Shown piece by piece: positions 36,176-43,610 of a stretch of DNA of 64,000 bases; within the stretch, counting starts at the first letter, position 1; each line of letters opens with the position of its first letter. The position numbers were made by a program, and so were the translations under genes. Source of the stretch: Terriglobia bacterium (GTDB lineage: Bacteria > Acidobacteriota > Terriglobia > Terriglobales > Acidobacteriaceae); NCBI GenBank assembly GCA_020073385.1, contig JAIQFH010000018.1, positions 50,278-114,277 on the forward strand, written 5' to 3'. The notes beneath the pieces were generated by a model. The model ran no database searches, had not been told where the DNA came from, and worked only from the letters and a program-made list of their open reading frames with translations.

Positions 36176-36222
36176 TCAATAAATAAATTGATATTTTCAA
36201 TTTGTCAAGTGCTATTTATTGA
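36176..36222 (-). promoter_or_regulatory. Promoter with palindromic spacer for the DUF2089 operon
   Basis: On the minus strand TTGACA (36208-36203) is separated by exactly 17 bases from TATTTA (36185-36180). The spacer AATTGAAAATATCAATT (36186-36202) is a perfect 6-bp inverted repeat around 5 bases. A second, outer perfect inverted repeat (TCAATAAATA at 36176-36185 with TATTTATTGA at 36213-36222) encloses the whole promoter. Both look like operators for the helix-turn-helix protein encoded just downstream. Confidence 0.75.
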
Positions 36223-36436
36223 TTTTATTAATTACATGCAGCAAAGCGTCTCGGCGCTCTTTGGCTACGGGCATTACTACAAGGGGCCAGCGGGAATCGT
36301 AGACTCCGGGATGGCAGGGCTCATTCTTGGAGCCGCCTACGTCCTATCTGGACGGAACTTGTGGGTGTGCGTGTTGGCCCATGGGTTTATCGACACGATT
36401 GGATTGGTCGCCGTATTTTTCGGATGGTCATCCTGA
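36188..36436 (+). pseudogene. C-terminal remnant of a CPBP-family membrane protease
   Basis: The open frame codes 82 residues. From about residue 18 it matches the C-terminal part of CPBP (ABI) intramembrane proteases: GIVDSGMAGLILGAAYVLSG, then NLWVCVLAHGFIDTIGL, where the AHxxxD/N motif is the second metal-binding site. The first motif (EExxxR) and the N-terminal helices are missing, and the upstream bases are the promoter of the divergent operon. It is probably a gene remnant, though a small transcript cannot be excluded. Confidence 0.55.
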
Positions 36437-36702
36437 CGCGAGGAGTGTGAAGCCGCGAATGGTTGGTCTGAGCGTATCAGCCTGTGGCGCCAGGATCGCG
36501 AGGAAAATGGGCGGCCAGCCGCGCGCAACAGATTGGAACCAAAGGGCTGCTGCAAGCATCGAATACATTGACTTCCATGGCAGGGCAACCTAGTCTGGAA
36601 GTGGATCTTTGCAAGGCCCAACCCACCAGTGGGGGCGTCACGGCTTCGACGGAGATGCTTGCGGCCAAGAGGCATGCCGGGGTGCACACACCCGTAATCG
36701 TG

Positions 36703-36747
36703 GGCAAAATGATAATTGCCAATCAACAGATGGCATACGCAGCCTAA
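36703..36747 (+). other. tmRNA tag-peptide reading frame
   Basis: The frame GGC AAA ATG ... GCA TAC GCA GCC TAA gives GKMIIANQQMAYAA; a GTG just before could add one residue. The end AYAA differs from the usual ALAA but keeps the two C-terminal alanines that ClpXP and related proteases recognise. Confidence 0.75.
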
Positions 36748-36974
36748 CTAGTTTAGGCAGCCGTCCCAAGAGGCTTCGCCCGTGGGCCTCCGAAGGACGT
36801 CACACAGCGGGCTGCTCTTCTCTTCTACGTCTGGGATGAGAGGCTAAGACCACAGGCTAGCGGAGCGCGTTTCTTGTCGGTTCTGAGCGCGGGCCGCGAA
36901 CGTCCCAGGGTAATGCCTGGGGCATGAACCCGACTAAGCATGTAGTTCTCTTGACCAGTAACATTTTCGGACGC

Positions 36975-37000
36975 GGGTTCGACTCCCGCCGCCTCCACCA
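36975..37000 (+). other. Predicted left attachment site (attL) in the ssrA 3' end
   Basis: The 3' part of ssrA lies 88 bp before a tyrosine integrase gene on the same strand, the usual arrangement for elements that insert into the T arm and acceptor end of tmRNA and restore the gene. The core bases cannot be fixed because no second copy occurs in the window. Confidence 0.6.
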
Positions 37001-37046
37001 CTCTATATTATTGATAATAATGTAGTTATAAGACAGTAGAAAAAAT

Positions 37047-37065
37047 CGTACAATAAACGTACAAT
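37047..37065 (+). promoter_or_regulatory. Tandem CGTACAAT repeats upstream of the integrase gene
   Basis: CGTACAAT occurs twice (37047-37054 and 37058-37065) with an 11-base period, one helical turn, 24 bases before the integrase start. This suits binding of a small regulator or the integrase itself. A palindromic AT-rich stretch (TATTATTGATAATA) lies just upstream. Confidence 0.5.
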
Positions 37066-37088
37066 GGATTCGGCAAGGTGCTGATTCC

Positions 37089-38300
37089 ATGCTCTCGATA
37101 TACTCCCGCCACTATCCTCCCTGCCCTTCCGACGACATAAACTACAAGCGCTGCCGCTGCCCAAAGTGGATTAACGGCATTCTCGGATCGGATGGTCCCT
37201 TCATCCGTCGTAGTGCGAAGACCCGCAGTTGGGAAAAGGCTGAGGACTTTAAACGGAAGCTGGAGGAGGAATATGAGGCGAAGGAGAAAAGACTGGAAGA
37301 GGCTTCTCGCCCGGAGTCCGCTCTCGTCACCGTCAAAGAGGCTGTGGCACGATTTCTGAACAGCAAGCGTAACGAGAATCTGGCCGACTCGACTCTAGAC
37401 AAGCTGACTACGATCTTCGAGAAGCAGTTTCTCGCGTGGGCTACTTCCCACGGATTCACACGCATCACTGAAATCACGACTGCCGATCTGGAAGGCTTTC
37501 GTGACACCTGGACGGATGGCCCCCTCGCGAAGAAAAAAAAACAGGAACGGTTAATCGGATTCTTTTACTACTGTCTGCGACTCGGCTGGATCAAGTCCAA
37601 TCCCGCTGTCCTGCTGGGTCGAATCAGAGCAGATGGTCCTCCGACGGACTACTTCCCTGCGCCCGAGTTCGAGAAAATCATGGATGCAACTTACATCTAT
37701 CAGCCCAAAGGCTGGGTGGAATGCCGGAATCAAGCGACACGCCTCCGCATTCTCACGTTGCTCATGCGTTGGAGTGGACTGGCAATCAGGGATGCTGTCA
37801 CCCTGGAACGACGCCGGCTGAATGAACACGACGAATTGTTTCTATATCGTGCCAAAACCGGTAGTCCTGTCTACGTTCCTCTCCCCCCGGATGTAGCGGA
37901 GTCCCTCCGAAACATTCCGCCCGGCCCCAGCCCCAATCCCCGGTACTTCTTTTGGTCCGGGAATGGCTCGCCTAAGTCAGTGGTTGGCAATTGGCAGCGA
38001 AGCTTTCGACGGCTGTTCAAGATTGCCAATCTGCGCCGCGATGACGGCTCAATACAGCGTTGCCATCCGCACATGCTTCGGGACACATTCGCGGTCGAGA
38101 TGCTACTAGCTGGTGTGCCACTGGAACAGGTCTCAATCTTACTGGGCCACAAGAGCGTGAAGATCACCGAGAAACACTATGCTCCGTGGGTGAAGGCTCG
38201 GCAGGAACAGCTCGCAGCGAACGTTCGCAAAGCCTGGAATGTACTCGATACGGGCAACAAAACGGGACGCAAATCACCGAAGCGCGTGAAAAGCGATTGA
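37089..38300 (+). CDS. int: Tyrosine integrase of the element
   Basis: The 403-residue protein has an N-terminal region with a basic/cysteine stretch (YKRCRCPKWINGILGSDG), a SAM-like core-binding domain (about 80-165) and a catalytic domain with Arg in LLMRWSGLAIRDAV, RCHPHMLRDTFAVEMLL (H-x-x-R, the usual LRHT being LRDT), LGHKS with the late His, and the nucleophile Tyr in EKHYAPWV. Its position 88 bp after ssrA, reading away from it, indicates that it inserted the element there. The N-terminal CRCPKW motif is common in acidobacterial integrases. Confidence 0.9.
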   Translation: MLSIYSRHYPPCPSDDINYKRCRCPKWINGILGSDGPFIRRSAKTRSWEKAEDFKRKLEEEYEAKEKRLEEASRPESALVTVKEAVARFLNSKRNENLADSTLDKLTTIFEKQFLAWATSHGFTRITEITTADLEGFRDTWTDGPLAKKKKQERLIGFFYYCLRLGWIKSNPAVLLGRIRADGPPTDYFPAPEFEKIMDATYIYQPKGWVECRNQATRLRILTLLMRWSGLAIRDAVTLERRRLNEHDELFLYRAKTGSPVYVPLPPDVAESLRNIPPGPSPNPRYFFWSGNGSPKSVVGNWQRSFRRLFKIANLRRDDGSIQRCHPHMLRDTFAVEMLLAGVPLEQVSILLGHKSVKITEKHYAPWVKARQEQLAANVRKAWNVLDTGNKTGRKSPKRVKSD

Positions 38301-38325
38301 CCTTTCGTTCTTTTTCGGTTGAGCT

Positions 38326-38616
38326 TTAGCTTGCTCTGCGCAACTTTCGATGAACACGGTGAAGAACCGTCTCGGGCACCCGCAAGGTCCGATATCCGCG
38401 CTTGTGCAACCTTTCTTCGGTGCTCCAGTGAATCACGCCCGGTTCCCTTTCGAATATCTTGCGAACGGTCTTCGCGCTAAGTGCCCAGAGCTTGGCGATC
38501 TCGATCACCGAGTAGTGCTTCTCGCGAGCTAATTCAATCGCCGGCGCAGCCGAAGGACCGGAAACCGTGTGGAGGGCGTAGGACGATTCTGCTGGTTTTC
38601 GAGCGAATTCGGACAT
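38326..38616 (-). CDS. Small helix-turn-helix protein, possible excisionase
   Basis: The 96-residue protein has a central helix-turn-helix (YSVIEIAKLWALSAKTVRKIFE, about residues 36-57) followed by a wing-like segment with basic residues (RLHKRGYRTLRVPETVLHRVHRKLRR). The layout resembles AlpA/MerR-type small DNA-binding proteins and excisionases. It converges with the integrase gene, 25 bp apart, which fits a role in controlling or directing integration. Confidence 0.7.
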   Translation of the reverse strand: MSEFARKPAESSYALHTVSGPSAAPAIELAREKHYSVIEIAKLWALSAKTVRKIFEREPGVIHWSTEERLHKRGYRTLRVPETVLHRVHRKLRRAS

Positions 38617-39004
38617 GGCATGACCCCAATCGCAGCTGGATGCTGACTAACTTGATTCCAGGCGCCTTGATTGTCCAATGAATTCTCGGGCGAGAGCTAT
38701 TCCCAGCGGAAATAGCTGGCTGAACGCAACCAAAACCTGATCCGGTCTCCGCTCGCCGTTGGCCTCCCACGACTCCTAGGCCGACTACACACACGGGCCT
38801 CCATCCTTCCGAGCCGAAAGCATTCGAGGAGTGAAGTCACAGGAGGGGGGCGCCTCTCGAGAAGTCGTACAGCCCCTCTCGACCGCCCATTGAGGCAAAG
38901 CGGAGACAGCGCGGAAAGAATCCGGCAAGAAATCGGTAAGAACGGGGCCCAGACCAAAAACTGCCTGCGACAGGACATGCGGCGCGCCGGGCGACACTGT
39001 CGTC
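38617..39004. other. Gene-free stretch
   Basis: About 390 bases between the excisionase-like gene and the LysR gene. Open frames here lack ribosome sites and sensible composition. I see no repeat or hairpin of note apart from a GC-rich segment at 38840-38890. Confidence 0.45.
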
Positions 39005-39994
39005 TCAACTGCGCTCCGGGGCTGCTTTTTTTATGCTGACAACTCGGGGCGATACGGACAATTCAACTGGCTTGGGAGGAAGGCGCTGGGGTACATATCT
39101 GCGCAGGAGGGAGCGGACGAATTCGTTTGCTAACCGCGAATCGTCCTCGCTTCTCATAATCACACACGTCTGGAAACACAATGATGCATCAGAAAGCGGC
39201 TTTACCACTACACCTTCAGGGCAAAACTCAAGGGCTGTGGGTTTGGTGAGGATGGCTACGCCAACGCGCTCGGAGACCAAGTGAAGCGACTCTTGAGAGG
39301 TAATAGTGTCATGCGCGTACCTCGGAGCGATTCCCTCACGCCGAGCCGCATCTAGAATCGCTTCATGAGCGACGGGGTGAACTCGTTGCGCAAACAGAAT
39401 CCATTCATCTTTTGCCAGATCCTGGAGGGCGATCTGTTCTTTTTGCGCCGCTCGATGGGTCTCTGGGACAGCCGCATATAGAGGCGCCAGAGCGAATGGT
39501 ACGGCTGTGATCTGATCATCCTTCAGCGGTGCTGTCACCAGAGCCAGATTCAGTTCGCCTGACATGACACTCCGCACCAACTCGATTGGGAACTGACTTA
39601 TCAGTCGAATGCCTAGCTTTGGATACAGCGGTAGACGAACTGCAAGAATGGCTGAAACCCAGCTTTGATCGGCGTCGTGTGAGTGTCCGATTGTCAGGAC
39701 ATTCTTTGCTCCATCATGGGCGGTACGGGCCAGATGAACCGCCCGCTCCATATGCAAGAGCGAAGAGCGGGCTTCTTCGACGAAGAGCCGCCCGGCGTCG
39801 GTGAGTTCCACACGGACAACGCGCCGATTGTCCCGAATAAACAGGCGAACTCCATGCTGTTTTTCGATCTCAGCGATCTGTCTGCTAAGCGCAGATTGGC
39901 TGAGGTGCAATCTATGGGCGGCCCGCGTGAAATTCAGCTCTTCGCCCAAGACAATGACTGCGTGTAAGTGACGGACTTCGATGTTGGGGAACAC
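39005..39994 (-). CDS. LysR-family transcriptional regulator
   Basis: The 329-residue protein has an N-terminal LysR winged helix (ELNFTRAAHRLHLSQSALSRQ in outline, about residues 14-34, then IAEIEKQHGVRLFIRDNRRV) and a C-terminal periplasmic-binding-like effector domain (about 92-300). The last 30 residues are basic and longer than usual. LysR proteins usually control a divergent gene; here the divergent side (above 39994) has no gene for 770 bp, so its target may be lost or distant. It is cargo of the element. Confidence 0.9.
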   Translation of the reverse strand: MFPNIEVRHLHAVIVLGEELNFTRAAHRLHLSQSALSRQIAEIEKQHGVRLFIRDNRRVVRVELTDAGRLFVEEARSSLLHMERAVHLARTAHDGAKNVLTIGHSHDADQSWVSAILAVRLPLYPKLGIRLISQFPIELVRSVMSGELNLALVTAPLKDDQITAVPFALAPLYAAVPETHRAAQKEQIALQDLAKDEWILFAQRVHPVAHEAILDAARREGIAPRYAHDTITSQESLHLVSERVGVAILTKPTALEFCPEGVVVKPLSDASLCFQTCVIMRSEDDSRLANEFVRSLLRRYVPQRLPPKPVELSVSPRVVSIKKAAPERS

Positions 39995-40768
39995 TTCTCA
40001 CCCGACGTTTTCTGGTAAAGTTGCGAGACAGATGCGCGACCTGCCTTCTGAACAGACCTGGCTTTTCTCTTTCTTGCCGCCGACTTTAACGCAATTCAGC
40101 TTCGGCAACCACATTCTTGATAAGGCTGGTCGAAACTCCGACCACGTACGTCTCAAATCGGCATTAGGCGGGCGGTCTAGAGCTCCGGACCTGATTTCGA
40201 CTCCTGCGAGGCTGTCCGAAATCCCGACCAGAGTTCGACGATAGTAGGGACAGGAGTCGTTCGGGTTAGACCCCCACCGAAGCGTGTGACTGTGGCTACG
40301 GACTGAACCTCTTAGCCTTGCCCTTCAGTTAACGCCCATTCTTCGAAACCCACCGGGCAAGAGAGCGAGGGTCAAACCGAACGCATGTGCCGATGCGGAA
40401 TGGTGGAATGCGACCTGACTTCGCCTGCTTCAAGATGGTGATTTTGAAACCGTCAATACGTCGGCGAGTTCATTGGCTTTGTTCTATTTGGTCTGCCGCG
40501 ATACAGGTTCTTCCTGTTGTTTTTAGAATTGCGCGAATCCGTACGGGTCCTTACCCGGTTGGACTCCCGTTGGCATCCATACCTACCAAAACAACTTGAC
40601 TGTCAAAAAACACATGGACGGTCTCCGGGCAGCATGCAGCCAAGTCTCGGTAGTTTCCTTCCAAGCGGTCGTCTAGCAGCGTGCCTCGCTCAACCTTGAG
40701 TCGATTGACGATTTAGCGACATCGAAATCCCTCAGCTCACAAAGATGAGAACTTCCGAGGAGCGAAAA
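39995..40768. other. Gene-free stretch upstream of LysR
   Basis: About 770 bases with only short open frames, none with a ribosome site and recognised pattern together. The presence of a LysR gene facing away suggests that a target gene once lay here. No relic can be identified by eye. Confidence 0.4.
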
Positions 40769-42091
40769 TCAGGGATGGTTCGGGTCAACCCGAAGATAGG
40801 CGAAAAGCAGTGACTTGCCGCTGGGCTCGTGATTGCCTCCGTTGGGCTCGACAGTTACAAATACCGCGTCGATTTGTGCCAGTGTTTTCGGGTCATCGCA
40901 CTTGAGAATCCAGCGCTTTTTCGTGGCATTATCCTCGTAAAAAACGCCCAAGTTGATGGCTTGCTGCCGGTCTGGACCCCTTAGACCCCATGCTTGGAAC
41001 GTGCTCGCCCGTTTCAGTGCTGTCTGCTGGTCGAGATCGTAAGCATAGAAAATCAGCGACTTGCCTCGGGTATAGAAAACGCGACCGTATGGCTTCTTGG
41101 TTACGCCGGTGCCAGCCACGTCATAGATTTCCGCGATGTAAAGATCGCGGGCACCGATTACGTCCCTGATATCGCGATCATGGGCGAGAAGTTCATCTCG
41201 CTGCTCAACAGCAGCCTGTTGCTCTTGGAGTTGCTGGGTGAGGTCGTTGACCTTGGACTCTGAGGCTTTGGTACGGGCCGCATCCTGGGCAGATTGCTGA
41301 GCTAATGAGTCGAGTCTCTCCTGTAGCGAATGGGAGTTGTTCTCCGCCGATTCCAGCTTTTGCGCAAGTACGGCTTTTTGCTCGCTGAGATCCTGTTTCG
41401 TTGCATCACCGGAACGCAGATTGCTCTCCAGCTGGGTCTGCGACACTTTCAGTTCGCCGATCTCCCCGGACTGTCGGACAAGCTGCCGCCGAAGATCCGT
41501 GATCATCTTGTCGCGTTGGGCGAGCTCTGCCTTGGCGATCACGCTGTCATGGCCGGCATCGCTCAATTGTTCTTCAAGAGAGTCTTGAGCGGGGCCGTGC
41601 TCGTTCTGGACGGGTTGTGCTGAGGGGGCTTGGACGGTTTCAGTCGCCCGCCGCACGCCGACACGGTAAGCGAAGAAACCGATGGCCACAAAAAGCAGAA
41701 TTCCGGCGGCATAGAGCATCCAGACGTTCCGCCAGGTGGACTCGCTGGAGAATGGGAGGATGCGATGGGGAAAATACGAAGAACCGTTTCGGCGATCGGT
41801 CCGATCAGCTCGGTCCTTTTCCTCACGGGCCAGGCGGTCGAGTAGTGCTTTTTCCGCCTTTTCCTGGGACCAATCGCCAGTAGTCGTCGGTACGTTTTCA
41901 GGCGCTTCGCTGGCGGCGATCGCGGGAATCACATGACTGACGATCGATTCATACTGCCGCAGCGCTTCGCGGCAGGACGCACAAACGGCAAGGTGCTGCT
42001 CTAGCCGTTTCTGCTCGTCATCGGATAGCTTGCCGGTGGTCGACGCAGCGCAGAGTTCTAGGAACTCGTCATGGGGTCCGCTTTGTGACAC
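40769..42091 (-). CDS. Zinc-finger anti-sigma factor with long coiled coil and RskA-like C-terminus
   Basis: The GTG at 42091 with AGGAG gives 440 residues. An N-terminal zinc-binding anti-sigma domain is seen (HLAVCASCREAL near residue 36, the HxxxCxxC motif), then a charged linker, one membrane helix at about 122-142 (VWMLYAAGILLFVAIGFFAY), a coiled coil of about 150 residues (about 170-320) and a C-terminal RskA-like domain (about 330-440). Longer open sequence upstream is just the sigma gene in another frame. It follows the sigma gene by 31 bases and should hold that factor at the membrane until a signal is sensed outside. The long coiled coil is unusual. Confidence 0.82.
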   Translation of the reverse strand: MSQSGPHDEFLELCAASTTGKLSDDEQKRLEQHLAVCASCREALRQYESIVSHVIPAIAASEAPENVPTTTGDWSQEKAEKALLDRLAREEKDRADRTDRRNGSSYFPHRILPFSSESTWRNVWMLYAAGILLFVAIGFFAYRVGVRRATETVQAPSAQPVQNEHGPAQDSLEEQLSDAGHDSVIAKAELAQRDKMITDLRRQLVRQSGEIGELKVSQTQLESNLRSGDATKQDLSEQKAVLAQKLESAENNSHSLQERLDSLAQQSAQDAARTKASESKVNDLTQQLQEQQAAVEQRDELLAHDRDIRDVIGARDLYIAEIYDVAGTGVTKKPYGRVFYTRGKSLIFYAYDLDQQTALKRASTFQAWGLRGPDRQQAINLGVFYEDNATKKRWILKCDDPKTLAQIDAVFVTVEPNGGNHEPSGKSLLFAYLRVDPNHP

Positions 42092-42122
42092 TGCCCCTGC
42101 TCCTAGATTGGACAATCCCGTA

Positions 42123-42788
42123 TCATACTGCTCTCGTGCCCGGCAATTTGCCACCAAAAATCTGCCGTCGCAGCCGTTCCAACCCTCGGAATGAATGGTG
42201 CCGGACATTTCCCTTGGTCTGACCCAGCATGTTCGCAATCTCATCCAGCGTATAGCCCTCGATGAAGTGCAGCCGAAGAGTCTTCTGCTGGTCTTCCGAT
42301 AGCGCTCCGAACATCTTTTGCAAGTCCAATTCAGCCAAGATTGAGTCAACTGCATCGTCGGAATGCCCACATCGGCGTTCCGCGAGCTCGAATGATTGCT
42401 CATCGAGTTCGACGTGCGTATAGAAGTGGCGGGAATGGAGATAACGCCGCCGTGAAATGGCGCGGCGATAAGTCATTTGCAGGATCCAGAATTGTGCCGA
42501 CGCTTTGGAACTGTCGAAGGCCCTGCAGAGGCGGTGAATGAGCAGGAAGACATCCTGAACAAGGTCATCCGCTTCGGCCCCGTCTTTCAGGACTCGCAGG
42601 GCCACTCCGCGGACTACACGCGCATAGCGACGGAACAGGATTGCCAACGCTTCCCTGCCCCCAAGGCAGACTTCGGCAATCAACGCCTCGTCTGAGAGAA
42701 TGCTTTCCGAAACATTCGAATCGACCGCGCGATCTTGATTCTCGGGAATCCCCAGTTCTGACAGGCGAATTGTTATGGAACCACTCAT
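42123..42788 (-). CDS. ECF-type sigma factor
   Basis: The 221-residue protein has region 2 (LAILFRRYARVVRGVALRVL, then DGAEADDLVQDVFLLIHRLC with the DLVQDVF polymerase-binding motif) and region 4 (LSEDQQKTLRLHFIEGYTLDEIANMLGQTKGNVRHHSFRGLERLRR). A 35-residue N-terminal extension precedes region 2. It is co-transcribed with the anti-sigma gene that follows on the minus strand. On a mobile element it may couple transfer or cargo expression to an envelope signal. Confidence 0.9.
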   Translation of the reverse strand: MSGSITIRLSELGIPENQDRAVDSNVSESILSDEALIAEVCLGGREALAILFRRYARVVRGVALRVLKDGAEADDLVQDVFLLIHRLCRAFDSSKASAQFWILQMTYRRAISRRRYLHSRHFYTHVELDEQSFELAERRCGHSDDAVDSILAELDLQKMFGALSEDQQKTLRLHFIEGYTLDEIANMLGQTKGNVRHHSFRGLERLRRQIFGGKLPGTRAV

Positions 42789-43141
42789 GGCGGACAGCCT
42801 TCCGGCAAGCCTTTTGAAACCGATGTCTTCCCTGCCCTAGCACGGCCTGCCGGATCGGCTCGCACGAGCCTCTTAGTAAGGATCAAAGACTGCTCGAGGC
42901 TCTGTTCTTCTTGCACAACGCCAAACACACTGAAACGATTTACTTTCAACAACTTCGAATACCTGCGCGGCTGGGGCGGACTCAGTCTTACCTGGCACCT
43001 GCCCATGCTATCGCCCCACGGGTCAGAAGCAAACCGCAAACCCGACCTCTCACAGTTGCAACGCCTATGATCGAGCGTCCTACGACAGAGCGTGGACGCG
43101 GATCTCAGCTTACATCGATTGTATGGAGCATGCAAGATGTA
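42789..43141. other. Divergent intergenic region between the ECF sigma and XRE genes
   Basis: About 350 bases that should hold promoters for both divergent genes. No box matching the standard -35/-10 pair is convincing; an ECF-type autoregulated promoter could be present but I cannot point to it. Confidence 0.4.
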
Positions 43142-43345
43142 ATGACCGTACGAAAGAATCTCGGAGCGAGAGTGCGTGCCCTGCGAGAAAAGCGTAAGTG
43201 GTCACAGGAGGACTTGGCTCACGAGAGTGGTTTGGCTCGGTCGTTTACAGGGGCAATTGAGCGCGGAGAAAAGGATCTAAGACTAACGACACTTGTAAAG
43301 CTTGCGAACACTTTTGACATAACCGTTGCCCAGCTCTTCAAGTAA
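43142..43345 (+). CDS. XRE-family helix-turn-helix regulator
   Basis: The 67-residue protein is a single Cro/CI-type HTH: NLGARVRALREKRKWSQEDLAHESGLARSF in outline, then IERGEKDLRLTTLVKLANTFDITVAQLF. Such small regulators often control transfer or restriction genes on mobile elements. An ATG at 43130 or the one at 43142 could start it; a GGAG at 43125-43128 favours the second although its spacing is long. Open codons upstream do not look like protein. Confidence 0.85.
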   Translation: MTVRKNLGARVRALREKRKWSQEDLAHESGLARSFTGAIERGEKDLRLTTLVKLANTFDITVAQLFK

Positions 43346-43404
43346 GGTGCCCGTCCCAGTCTCGCGGCAACTTGAGCGCGCCGTAATCGAACGCGTTATC
43401 TCCT

Positions 43405-43584
43405 TCAGCCCAATAATGCAGACTCAACTTTCGCTGCCGCGTCATCCTGCATGTGTGGGAGAACATGCGAATACACATCAAGAGTGAACGCTGCGCTCGT
43501 GTGTCCCAATTGCTCAGACACCACCTTTGGCGAAACGCCTACTGTAAGCGCCAGCGTCGCAGCAGTATGCCGCAGATCATACAG
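43405..43584 (-). pseudogene. C-terminal relic of a tyrosine recombinase
   Basis: About 59 codons on the minus strand match a recombinase C-terminus: LYDLRHTAATLALTVG with the His/Arg pair, VVSEQLGHTS with the late His, and FTLDVYSHVLP with the Tyr nucleophile. An in-frame TAG stands directly before LYDL, and the N-terminal three quarters are missing; foreign sequence begins at about 43585. This is a remnant of an earlier integration, unrelated in sequence to the integrase at 37089. Confidence 0.75.
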
Positions 43585-43593
43585 CTACGACAA

Positions 43594-43610
43594 CCCCGAT
43601 CCCAATTGCG
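43594..43610. repeat. Left 17-bp target duplication
   Basis: CCCCGATCCCAATTGCG occurs here and again at 45053-45069, flanking the IS1202-like element exactly. A preceding A at both sides makes the match 18 bases. Confidence 0.9.

Larger units (their letters stand above)
36631..37000 (+). ncRNA. ssrA: Transfer-messenger RNA (tmRNA)
   Basis: The 370-base gene begins GGGGGCGTCACGGCTTCGAC, the conserved tmRNA 5' end, and ends with GCGGGTTCGACTCCCGC (T arm) plus GCCTCCACCA, so CCA is encoded. The 5' GGGGGCG and 3' CGCCTCC form a 7-bp acceptor stem with one G-U pair. In between lie the tag reading frame, ending in TAA CTAG, and GC-rich segments fit for pseudoknots. tmRNA rescues stalled ribosomes with SmpB, which is not encoded here. 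The 3' end is the apparent insertion site of the downstream element. Confidence 0.95.
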
